NCBI RefSeq assembly: GCF_030697925.1
Contig: NZ_JAUYOJ010000203.1
Location: forward strand, 47,087 to 111,086
Direction of reading: 5' to 3'
DNA: 64,000 bases
Source of the DNA: Phenylobacterium sp.
Lineage (GTDB): Bacteria; Pseudomonadota; Alphaproteobacteria; Caulobacterales; Caulobacteraceae
The position numbers were made by a program, and so were the translations under genes. Below the pieces are notes generated by a model. It was not told the origin of the DNA and ran no database searches. It was given only the letters and a program-made list of their open reading frames with translations. Positions 57,371-64,000 of this stretch are shown one piece after another (the first letter of the stretch is position 1; the number at the start of each line of letters is the position of its first letter).

Positions 57371-59330
57371 GGCCCTCCTCGTCGTCTCCGCGGCCGGTGT
57401 GGCGCTGCTGGTGTTCCTCGTCCTTGCGGGGCTGGTCGCCGTCGCCGGCCTGGGACATCTCACGCCCGACCTGGACATGGCGGCCGTCCCCGCCTGGCTC
57501 TGGTACAACCGCGCCGACCCAGCCGTCGCCACCTGGACGCGGATCGGCGCCCTCGCGAGCGGCCTGTTCGTGGCGGGCCTGGCTGTCGCGGCCGCCTCCC
57601 AGGTCCGGCGCTCGATGCATGGAGCGGCCCGCTGGGCCCGTGAGGACGAACTGCGCCGTGGAGGCCTACGCAGCCGCCACGGCATCGTGCTAGGCGAGCG
57701 CGACGGAAGGTTGCTGGTATTCGGGGGATCGGAGCACGTCATGCTCTACGCCCCGACCCGCACCGGAAAGGGGGTGGGCGTGGTGATCCCCAACCTCCTG
57801 ACCTGGCCCGACAGCGTCATCGTGCTCGACATCAAGCGCGAGAACTGGCTGGCGAGCGCCGGCTTCCGCGCCGCCCACGGCCAGGCCGCGCTGTTGTTTG
57901 ACCCCCTCGCGCCAGACGGGGCCACCGCCCGGTTCAATCCCCTGGCCCATATCCCGCGCGAAGACCCGGGCGCCGTCCTCGATGAGCTGCAGAAGATCGC
58001 GACCATGCTGTTTCCGGTCAGCGAACGCACCGACCCCTTCTGGTCTGAAGCCGCGCGGATCGCCTTCATTGGCGTAGGCGCTTACGTGGCCGAGACCCCT
58101 GGGCTGCCCTTCACCCTGGGCGAAATCCACCGCAACCTGACCGGCGAGAACCCGCGCGAGCAACTACCCAAGAAGATCAAGGAGCGTGAGCTGAGCGGCC
58201 GGCCGTTGTCGCCGGGCTGCACCAGCGCGCTGCAGGACTTCTGCAGCACCAACGAGAAGACCTTCGCCTCGATCAAGCAGACCGCGACGGCGCGCCTGGG
58301 GCTTTGGTTGAACCCGCGCGTGGATCAGGCGACCTCGGTGTCGGATTTTGACCTGCGCGAGCTGAGGACCCGGCCGACATCGCTCTACCTGGCGACGACG
58401 CCAGACAACCTCGCCCGGGTCGCGCCGCTCTACAACCTGCTGCTGCAGCTCTTCGTTGATCTCAACACCCGCGCCCTTCCAGCCAGCGGCGAGGGGCGTC
58501 CGCAGGTCCTTGTCCTGCTCGACGAGTTCGCGCGGCTGGGCCACGCAGGCGTCATCGCCCACGGGTTCTCCTTCCTGGCGGGCTACGGGATCCGCCTCCT
58601 GGCGGTCCTGCAAAGCCCTTCCCAATTGCGCGCCGCCCACGGTCGCGATCTCGCAGAAGAGGTCCTGGGCAATTGTGCCGTCCAGGTGGTTTTCGCACCT
58701 AGGGAAATCGAGGTCGCCCAGGCCTTGAGCGAACGGCTTGGCTACTATGACCAGAAGAGTTCTTCCCGCTCACGCCCCTTCGGCCTTGGGACCGGCCGAC
58801 GCTCTGTCACCGACTCCACCGCGCGTCGCGCCCTGATGTTGCCGCAGGAGCTGATCGCGCTCCCCGACAACCAGGCGATCATCCTTCGCGCAGGCATGCC
58901 CCCGGTCCGGGCCCGAAAGCTGCGCTATTACAGGAGCAAGGCGTTCCGTGCCCGCGTCATGCCCGCTCCGGTCCTCGTGGCCCGCCCCCTGCCGCCGCCC
59001 AAACCGATTTCCGACCGCGACCGCGCCAGGCAGGCCGAGCAGGCAGAGCTTCGCGCGGCGGAGGCCCGCATCGATGAAATGGCCCTGAACGAGTCCCTTG
59101 GGCTCGACGATGAAAATGGATCGCCCTTGATCGTCGGATCGCAGGCCGCGGCCCTAGAGGCCCTGGCCTCAGCTCAGCGCTCCGGGCCCTCATCGCGCTC
59201 GATCTGGCGTTGGCGGCTGCTGAGGTCCTTGGTGCGGGCTTCGCGCAGTTCCTTCGCCAAGAGATGGAAACGGTTTTCCGGACTCGGCATGGATAGCGCA
59301 AAGCCCTCCACCTTCTGCGACAACGCCTGA
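57336..59330 (+). CDS. virD4: VirD4/TraG-like type IV coupling protein
   Basis: The 664-residue protein has two N-terminal membrane helices ('ALLVVSAAGVALLVFLVLAGLVAVAG' and 'IGALASGLFVAGLAVAAA'), Walker A 'APTRTGKGVGVVIPNLLTW', Walker B 'QVLVLLDEFARLG' and 'VLQSPSQLRAAHG'. It brings the relaxase-DNA complex to the channel. The final ~52 residues ('RSGPSSRSIWRWRLLRSLVRASRSS...') are basic and lie antisense to the relaxase end, so the natural stop may have been lost. Only locus 2 has a coupling protein in this window. Confidence 0.95.
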   Translation: MTRFENAGPGSRALLVVSAAGVALLVFLVLAGLVAVAGLGHLTPDLDMAAVPAWLWYNRADPAVATWTRIGALASGLFVAGLAVAAASQVRRSMHGAARWAREDELRRGGLRSRHGIVLGERDGRLLVFGGSEHVMLYAPTRTGKGVGVVIPNLLTWPDSVIVLDIKRENWLASAGFRAAHGQAALLFDPLAPDGATARFNPLAHIPREDPGAVLDELQKIATMLFPVSERTDPFWSEAARIAFIGVGAYVAETPGLPFTLGEIHRNLTGENPREQLPKKIKERELSGRPLSPGCTSALQDFCSTNEKTFASIKQTATARLGLWLNPRVDQATSVSDFDLRELRTRPTSLYLATTPDNLARVAPLYNLLLQLFVDLNTRALPASGEGRPQVLVLLDEFARLGHAGVIAHGFSFLAGYGIRLLAVLQSPSQLRAAHGRDLAEEVLGNCAVQVVFAPREIEVAQALSERLGYYDQKSSSRSRPFGLGTGRRSVTDSTARRALMLPQELIALPDNQAIILRAGMPPVRARKLRYYRSKAFRARVMPAPVLVARPLPPPKPISDRDRARQAEQAELRAAEARIDEMALNESLGLDDENGSPLIVGSQAAALEALASAQRSGPSSRSIWRWRLLRSLVRASRSSFAKRWKRFSGLGMDSAKPSTFCDNA

Positions 59331-60217
59331 TCGGCGGGGTCCGGGGACTTGGCCAGCAGTTTCGCGGCGAGCCCATAGGCCGCGCGCGTCGTCATCCACC
59401 GTTCCCGCAGATGGACATTCCAGGGATCTGGATCCTGCGGGGGCTCGAACGCCGCCTTGGCCGCCTGCTCACGGGCCGCGGCCAAGACCCTGGGTTCGTC
59501 GCCCAGCCCCAGCTCATGGCGCTCACGCATCCTGCGCAACGCCATCGGTTCGGACCTGAGCACCACGCCCCGCGCCCGACGCGGCGTGGCCTCGGCTTCC
59601 ACGCCGCGGACCCTCAGGGCCTCCGCGAAAGTCTGGCGCCATTGATCCAGGTCCGCCGTGGTCGGGTTCAGCCGCTCTCCCGCGTCGCCGAGCGCACGAA
59701 CGGCCACGTGGACATGGGGATGGCTACTATCATCGTGGGTCGCCAGGACGTAGTCGAACTGCTTGCCGAAGGACGTCGCGACAAACTCGCGCGCGGCCTC
59801 AAAGACCTCATCTGGGCTCACACCTTGCGGCATGGACAGGACAAGCGATCGCGAGAGCGGCGAGCGCTCCTGTCGCCGACTGTCGGCCTGCCAACCCCAG
59901 GCCCAGGCGGCCGCCAACTCGTGCTGCTCGTCGCGGCCGGCCAAGACCTCGCCTCCACGCCCCTCCAATGGCAGGTCGCCCTTGCGGGAGATGTAGTCGA
60001 GATGCGCCTTCAGTCCCCGGGCGTTCCGCGCAGCGCCTGTCACCCTGACCATGACTTCAGGCGCGCGTGACGTGATGCGTGCGAGCCTCGCCTTGGTCGC
60101 TTCCGGCGACGTGGCCGTCAGGCCTCCAGCGAAGCCCCCGTCCCCGGCGCGCGCGCGGCGGTTGGCCACCGGACGCCAGATATCCTCGAAACCACGGACG
60201 GGCCGGAACTCCGTCAT
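59174..60217 (-). CDS. Relaxase / mobilisation nuclease (VirD2/MobP-like)
   Basis: The 347-residue protein has the relaxase three-His motif 'THDDSSHPHVHVAV' (His161, His166, His168, His170) and an upstream 'HLDYISR' (Tyr75) as candidate nicking tyrosine. It should cut the transfer origin and pilot the DNA strand through the T4SS. The ATG at 60217 overlaps the MobC-like stop. The 3' end overlaps virD4 by 157 bases. It has no primase or helicase domain and is short, typical of mobilisation or ICE-type relaxases. The origin itself should be near but was not identified. Confidence 0.88.
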   Translation of the reverse strand: MTEFRPVRGFEDIWRPVANRRARAGDGGFAGGLTATSPEATKARLARITSRAPEVMVRVTGAARNARGLKAHLDYISRKGDLPLEGRGGEVLAGRDEQHELAAAWAWGWQADSRRQERSPLSRSLVLSMPQGVSPDEVFEAAREFVATSFGKQFDYVLATHDDSSHPHVHVAVRALGDAGERLNPTTADLDQWRQTFAEALRVRGVEAEATPRRARGVVLRSEPMALRRMRERHELGLGDEPRVLAAAREQAAKAAFEPPQDPDPWNVHLRERWMTTRAAYGLAAKLLAKSPDPADQALSQKVEGFALSMPSPENRFHLLAKELREARTKDLSSRQRQIERDEGPER

Positions 60218-60762
60218 TCGCCAGTGCGCCAATACGAGAGATTGCCGACGAAGCCAGCCTCCAGTCCGATGATGTGAGCTCGAACCTCCCGCGCCAGTTC
60301 CTCGAAGCGTGGGGGCTGATCGCAGGCTTCAACCGATCCAGGCCTTCCAGCCTGATGTGCGATCCGCAAAAGCGCCGCGGAGATCCGCCTTAGCTCGGTA
60401 TGGGTCCTGATGATCGCGAGTTCGCCTTCACGGGAGAAGCGTGGCCCGCCCGACGCGCGCCGATGTACCAGCGCGGCGATCCAACTTGAGCGATGCAGAC
60501 CCATGGCGAAGGCTTCCTGGTCGATCCAGTCGGCATCCTCAGGGGTGAGCAGGGTACCGACCCTGATTGTCCGGCCGTCAGGTGGCGGCGAGGTGGCAGG
60601 CCTTGCTGGTGGCGGCGTCGGCTGGCCCGCCACTGCATCCTCGACGAGACGGCGGAGGAAAGCCGCCCGCCCGCCGCCATTGCGCGCGATCGCATCGACC
60701 GCCCGGGCGACATCCTCAGTCACGTTCACCTTCAGGACAGGCAAGGCGACACCATTGGCCAC
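60214..60762 (-). CDS. MobC-like relaxosome accessory protein
   Basis: From the GTG at 60762 the product is 182 residues. The first part ('LKVNVTEDVARAVDAIARNGGGRAAFLRRLVEDAVAG') looks like a ribbon-helix-helix DNA-binding segment. The C-terminal part ('IRVGTLLTPEDADWIDQEAFAMGLHRSSWIAALVHRR...ELAIIRTHTELRRISAALLRIAHQAG') resembles plasmid mobilisation MobC. The start is uncertain: the frame is open to 61287 and includes an ATG at 60966, but upstream translation looks out-of-frame. Its stop overlaps the relaxase ATG, so the two form an operon. The divergent 60763-61020 gap is the best place to look for oriT. Confidence 0.72.
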   Translation of the reverse strand: MANGVALPVLKVNVTEDVARAVDAIARNGGGRAAFLRRLVEDAVAGQPTPPPARPATSPPPDGRTIRVGTLLTPEDADWIDQEAFAMGLHRSSWIAALVHRRASGGPRFSREGELAIIRTHTELRRISAALLRIAHQAGRPGSVEACDQPPRFEELAREVRAHIIGLEAGFVGNLSYWRTGE

Positions 60763-61020
60763 AACCCTACGCGGTCCCGAGTTTGGCCCGATTTCCCATC
60801 TTTGCAGACACCGTAAGCCTACGGGTCCGCTCGCGTCATCGGCGGCGAGAGCAAGGCAGGATTTCGGCCCTGGGTGTGGGCGCCCGCGACGCACGCGAGA
60901 CCTACGCGCGGCCTGAACAACCCGGAGTACTCCACCGACCAAGACGTCTCGCCCCCCGGTTGCCATCGAACCGCGTTCTGTTAGCGTCCGTGCCTGGGGA
61001 TCGGGCCTGGGAGGGCGATC

Positions 61021-61440
61021 ATGGACATGATGTTTGAGCCAATCCGCAAGTACGCGCAGTTCACAGGGCGCGCGCGGCGGAAGGAATACTGGATGTTCTT
61101 CCTGCTGGTCATCGGGATTGAGATCGTCTTCTACATCCTGATGGGCATACTGGGCGCGGGCCCGATGATGGCCGGCGATCCCACGGCCGGCCTCAACCCG
61201 GTCGCGGGCCTGCTGATGCTGGTCTATTGCGTGGTGATGCTGGGCCTGCTCATCCCCTCGCTCGCGGTGGGCGTCCGGAGGCTGCACGACACCAACCGAT
61301 CGGGCTGGTGGCTGCTGATCGCCCTCATCCCGTTCCTGGGCGTCCTGGTCCTGTTGATCTTCATGGTGTTGGACGGCGCAGCCGGCGACAACAGGTTCGG
61401 CCCAGACCCCAAGGGGCGCGAAGGCCTAGTCGCGGCCTAG
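61021..61440 (+). CDS. DUF805 membrane protein
   Basis: The 139-residue protein matches DUF805: 'FTGRARRKEYWMFFLLVIGIEI' at the start, four hydrophobic helices and 'GVRRLHDTNRSGWWLLIALIPFLGVLVLLIFMVLDGAAGDNRFGPDPKG' at the end. Family members are inner-membrane proteins of unknown function. It stands alone after the mobilisation genes and is followed by about 770 bases without a gene. Confidence 0.9.
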   Translation: MDMMFEPIRKYAQFTGRARRKEYWMFFLLVIGIEIVFYILMGILGAGPMMAGDPTAGLNPVAGLLMLVYCVVMLGLLIPSLAVGVRRLHDTNRSGWWLLIALIPFLGVLVLLIFMVLDGAAGDNRFGPDPKGREGLVAA

Positions 61441-61810
61441 GTGGGTGGACTGCGGCGACCCTTGTCGCCTGGTACCGCCTTGGCACACTGTGGCTGGTCA
61501 ACGGCCGGCGACACGACGGAGCGCGACCAGTCCGGCGTCGGGCGTGAGGTCCTGGCCCACAGCGCCCACTCAACGTGCCCGCTTGCAGCACTCGCCGATG
61601 ACATCGGAGTTCCGCAACACCAGGTCTTCGCCCAGACGGAAACGTCGCCAGACGGCCTCATCAGCGCCTCGTATCAACCAGACCACCGCCGCCCAGCGAT
61701 CCCGACCGTGCGCGGCCGAGGCCACGCGCTCTGGAACTTGCCAGCTCGCTGGGAGGGCTCGTGAGGTCGATCCTGCCAGCCCACATGCGCCCGAACCGCC
61801 TGACAAAAGG

Positions 61811-61838
61811 ACGCCCGCGCGGCGAGTCGCGCGGGCGT
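61811..61838. terminator. Strong hairpin, possible transcription terminator
   Basis: ACGCCCGCGC and GCGCGGGCGT form a perfect ten-base stem with an eight-base loop. It is followed by TTATC on the plus strand and by CCTTTTG on the minus strand, so it could end transcription from either side, better on the minus strand. It lies 370 bases after the DUF805 stop. Confidence 0.55.
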
Positions 61839-61850
61839 TATCAGTGGGGG

Positions 61851-61875
61851 GTCAAGGGCGTCGGTCACCCTTGAC
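61851..61875. repeat. Inverted repeat next to the hairpin
   Basis: GTCAAGGG and CCCTTGAC form an eight-base stem around a nine-base loop, 12 bases after the first hairpin. The paired elements could be a double terminator or a protein or recombination site. No T-run follows. Confidence 0.5.
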
Positions 61876-62207
61876 TTCACTCTACTCAGCCGAGAGCTAA
61901 ACCAGCAAGACCTCTTTCAGGCGAGGCGCGATCGTGGGCGCGGACCGCGTGTTCGCGAAAGGCGTCGGGCCGATAGGCCCATGAGCGTTGCAGGACGCTC
62001 GCCTCGAATGTGGTCAGGCCTCGCGCACCGCATCCGCTTGCATGAGCAAGGTTTCCAAGTCGCCGACAACCGCCGTAAGGTCGGGCGGCGCGTCCGGAAG
62101 ATCGGCGCCGCAGGCCTGCAATTGACGCTGCTCAACGAGCCCCCTAGCGAGGCGACTTGGCTTGGATGGACCGATGCGGGACACGCGGCGGCGCGACGTG
62201 TGCGCCC

Positions 62208-62588
62208 CTAGGCCTGCTCGATATCGGTCAGGGCGAAGTCCTCGCCGACGAAGAGCAGTGGCGCGCTGTTCTCCCGGGCCAGGGCGTAGGCGAAGCAGTC
62301 CCCGAAGTTGAGCGACGCCGAATGCACGCCCTTGCCCCAGCGCGCATAGGCCTCGGCCACCTTGCTCGCGGTGGAGGCCGTAACCGGAACGACGTCGAAC
62401 CCCAACCCATCGACCAAGGCGCTCATCTCGCCGCCCACATTGCTGCGGCCGGCCACGATCAACGCCTCGGCCAGCGTGCCCGCCGAGATGGCCACGGCCG
62501 TCTCGGCTTCCAGCACGTCGATGCAGCGGTCGCCGGCCGGCTCGGCGAGGAGAATGGCCATCAGCGCCGACGTATCGACCACGATCAC
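62208..62588 (-). CDS. vapC: VapC-like PIN-domain toxin
   Basis: The 126-residue protein begins 'MIVVDTSALMAILLAEP' with the first PIN Asp (Asp5) and has 'GTLAEALIV' (conserved Glu) and 'SLNFGDCFAYALAREN' with the third acidic site, then 'LLFVGEDFALTDI'. PIN toxins cut RNA with Mg2+ and arrest growth until bound by antitoxin. The ATG overlaps the antitoxin stop by four bases (62585-62588), and an operator precedes the pair. Such modules stabilise mobile regions. Confidence 0.93.
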   Translation of the reverse strand: MIVVDTSALMAILLAEPAGDRCIDVLEAETAVAISAGTLAEALIVAGRSNVGGEMSALVDGLGFDVVPVTASTASKVAEAYARWGKGVHSASLNFGDCFAYALARENSAPLLFVGEDFALTDIEQA

Positions 62589-62842
62589 CGGGGGAGGCCC
62601 TCGTCATCATAGAGGAAGTCCTGGCTCGCCGCCGCCGCAGGGCCTTCCACCGCCTTCTCCGAAGCCTGCCGGCGCGCCGCCTCCAGGATTTGGCGGCGGG
62701 CCTGGCGGTCCCCAACGGCCTTGATGGCGACCAGGCGCACGGTCGGCTGCCCATGACGGGTCAACACCACATCGTCCCCGGCTTCGGCCCTGCGGACCAG
62801 GTCCGTAAGCTGCGCCTTGGCGTCGCTCACCGAGACATGCAT
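62585..62842 (-). CDS. vapB: VapB-like antitoxin (Phd/YefM-type DNA-binding start)
   Basis: From the ATG at 62842 (GAGG upstream) the product is 85 residues. The N-terminus 'VSVSDAKAQLTDLVRRAEAGDDVVLTRHGQPTVRLV' is the Phd/YefM-type fold that binds the operator, and the C-terminal part ('ASEKAVEGPAAAASQDFLYDDEGLPR') is the flexible toxin-binding tail. The open frame starting at 62881 would run through the operator, so the shorter form is preferred. It is the first gene of the pair. Confidence 0.9.
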   Translation of the reverse strand: MHVSVSDAKAQLTDLVRRAEAGDDVVLTRHGQPTVRLVAIKAVGDRQARRQILEAARRQASEKAVEGPAAAASQDFLYDDEGLPR

Positions 62843-62863
62843 AGCACCAACCTCAACCAAACT

Positions 62864-62903
62864 ATGGACTATTTTCCACAATATAGACCATTAGATAGTC
62901 CAT
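62864..62903. promoter_or_regulatory. vapBC operator with three half-sites
   Basis: ATGGACTAT (62864-62872), ATAGACCAT (62883-62891) and ATAGTCCAT (62895-62903) are related half-sites. The first and third are exact inverted copies, and the second differs by one base. The segment is AT-rich and lies directly upstream of the antitoxin gene, as for autoregulated toxin-antitoxin operons. Confidence 0.75.
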
Positions 62904-62904
62904 T

Positions 62905-63390
62905 TCAATCTTGGCTCGGACGCGACGCCAACAGAGCTTGGAGGCCGAGGAGCACCTCCTCCGGGCGCTCCTTCACATGCCAGGCTGGCAGCCTGATCGT
63001 GCTCCCGTCCCGAAGCAGGAGACTGAAGCGCTTGCGTGAGCCACGACTGGTTCGCACGGTCTCGACCGATGCATCGGAAATGTCGCCGAGGCGTACGTCC
63101 CTGCGCAGCGAGCCGTCGACGTAGAGCCGGTCGCCACGCCGCAGGATCGCGACCCCTGAACCGAGGAGCTTCGGAAGATTGAGCGCGACTGTCGTGCCGC
63201 CGCAGATCAGCGCGCCGACGGCGCCAACGAGGTCGTCACCGCCGCTTCGCGGCCTGGCGGCAAAGACACCCAAGCCGCTATAGGCCAGGACTGGAAAGAG
63301 TCCGACCACCAGGATCCCCACGCCCACCAGGGTGATGGCCAGGATCAGTGGCTTGTTCCAACGTGCGATCACATCCTTGTCGCGATCCAT
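62905..63390 (-). CDS. Membrane protein with PH-like C-terminal domain, hypothetical
   Basis: From the ATG at 63390 the product is 161 residues. Two hydrophobic helices ('PLILAITLVGVGILVVGLFPVLAY' and 'DLVGAVGALICGGTTVALNLP') come first, followed by a soluble beta-rich part ('SGVAILRRGDRLYVDGSLRRDVRLGDISDASVETVRTSRGSRKRFSLLLRDGSTIRLPAWHV'). This resembles the layout of bacterial PH-domain membrane proteins. It ends two bases from the vapBC operator, on the same strand, upstream of it. Function unknown. A longer start at 63477 is possible. Confidence 0.65.
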   Translation of the reverse strand: MDRDKDVIARWNKPLILAITLVGVGILVVGLFPVLAYSGLGVFAARPRSGGDDLVGAVGALICGGTTVALNLPKLLGSGVAILRRGDRLYVDGSLRRDVRLGDISDASVETVRTSRGSRKRFSLLLRDGSTIRLPAWHVKERPEEVLLGLQALLASRPSQD

Positions 63391-63812
63391 CAGCCATTCC
63401 TCCGCGCCACCGATGTCCTGCAACCTGGCATGGCGGGCGCTAACGAACCGCAACGCCGCAGGCGCCTCATATTCCAAGCCGCCAGCAGCCGGCGACGAGC
63501 GCCCGATTGGTGGCGAGGGTCGGCCTCCAGGAGCGAGGGCGCTCAGACGACCGGGGTAAGGAGGCTGCCTTCCAATGAGGAAGACGGGCGGGGTGCGACC
63601 TCAATCGCTTCACCGGCCTGAGCCGCCCGCAGATCGCCCAGCGCCCCGGGGCCCTGGATCAAGACGGTTGAGTGACGAAGGTCCAAGGCGCTCGCCCGCT
63701 GCGCGGCGAGGTTGACCGAGGCGGGTTAAGGCTCGGCTAGGATGCATCCAGTTGCGTCTATCCGGGAGGAGCCGCATGTGGCGGCCACCGCTCCACGGTA
63801 GAGGCGATTCAT
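63391..63812. other. Intergenic region before the last Xre gene
   Basis: About 420 bases with no convincing gene. A strong ribosome site GGGAGGAG at about 63762-63769 precedes an ATG at 63775 that is out of frame with the Xre gene at 63813; this could be a short leader ORF overlapping the regulator start or chance. Nothing else is seen. Confidence 0.4.
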
Positions 63813-64000
63813 ATGGGCCCGCTCAAGACGACCGCGACAGGGCCCGACCCTATCGACACCCAGGTCGGGATGCAGATCCGCGCCCGGCGCAAGTCGATCG
63901 GGTCAAGCCAGTCGACGCTGGCCGAGGCGATCGGCGTCAGCTTCCAGCAGGTGCAGAAATACGAGCGTGGCGCCAACCGGGTCTCGGCCTCGATGATGTC
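63813..64000 (+). CDS. Xre-family transcriptional regulator, truncated by the window end
   Basis: Only the first 62 codons are present. They contain the whole HTH: '[47 protein letters not shown]'. The '[17 protein letters not shown]' region is nearly identical to that of the gene at 26004 and close to that at 45548. The start ATG has GAGG about nine bases upstream. Confidence 0.88.
   Translation, partial: MGPLKTTATGPDPIDTQVGMQIRARRKSIGSSQSTLAEAIGVSFQQVQKYERGANRVSASMM

Larger units (their letters stand above)
61441..62207. other. Region without a gene, with two hairpins
   Basis: About 770 bases between the DUF805 gene and vapC. Frames on both strands are low-quality. The notable content is two inverted repeats at 61811-61838 and 61851-61875, listed separately. 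The part from 62000 to 62200 contains a protein-like peptide on the plus strand ('LAHRIRLHEQGFQVADNRRK...LQLTLLNEPPSEATW') that may be a gene remnant, but it lacks a credible start and family. Confidence 0.4.

Overview
The window is GC-rich DNA from an alphaproteobacterium, most probably a member of the Caulobacteraceae (Caulobacter/Phenylobacterium group). This rests on gene content: a FecI/FecR/TonB-linked lasso peptide locus of the type known from Caulobacter and Asticcacaulis, and several short Xre regulators sharing a '(S/A)(F/Y)QQVQKY-(R/T)GANR(V/I)S' signature. Most of the window is accessory: two type IV secretion loci, a relaxase, restriction-modification, toxin-antitoxin, RTX proteins and many small regulators. 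No integrase, replication gene, rRNA, tRNA or CRISPR array was found, so I cannot say whether this is a chromosomal island, an ICE or a plasmid.

Layout. 0.1-5.7 kb: a truncated McrB-like fragment, two coupled glycosyltransferases, an MFS transporter and a small hypothetical gene. 6.3-8.8 kb: an SGNH esterase with RTX repeats and a Sec-secreted protein of unknown family. 8.9-22.2 kb, all on the minus strand: an HlyB-like ABC exporter, an HlyD-like adaptor and a lipoprotein run into virB1-2-3-4-6-8-9-10-11 (T4SS locus 1) and a DsbA-like lipoprotein. 22.7-26.4 kb: a paralogue of the secreted protein, a LexA/cI-like repressor with a divergent small membrane protein, an Xre-LuxR fusion regulator and another Xre regulator.

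26.9-39.4 kb holds a lasso peptide cluster. A CysC-like kinase is followed by two 40-residue precursors (27859-27981 and 28076-28198), a fused B1-B2 leader peptidase and an asparagine-synthetase-like cyclase. Convergent to these lie a lasso isopeptidase, a FecA-like TonB receptor, FecR and FecI; a divergent ABC exporter closes the group. The likely logic is manufacture, export, re-import through the TonB receptor with signalling to FecR/FecI, and ring opening by the isopeptidase.

39.5-42.6 kb is a BglII-like endonuclease, a C5-cytosine methyltransferase and Vsr. 43.2-48 kb has a second RTX protein with the same C-terminal module as the first, plus regulators, including an Xre gene and a LuxR-HTH gene that together equal the fusion regulator at 25 kb. 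48.0-60.8 kb is T4SS locus 2, a complete conjugation set (virB1-B11 with VirB5, an EexN-like lipoprotein, VirD4, relaxase and a MobC-like protein), in which virB6 shows an apparent one-base frameshift. 61-64 kb carries a DUF805 protein, a VapBC pair with a clear operator, a membrane protein and the start of another Xre regulator.
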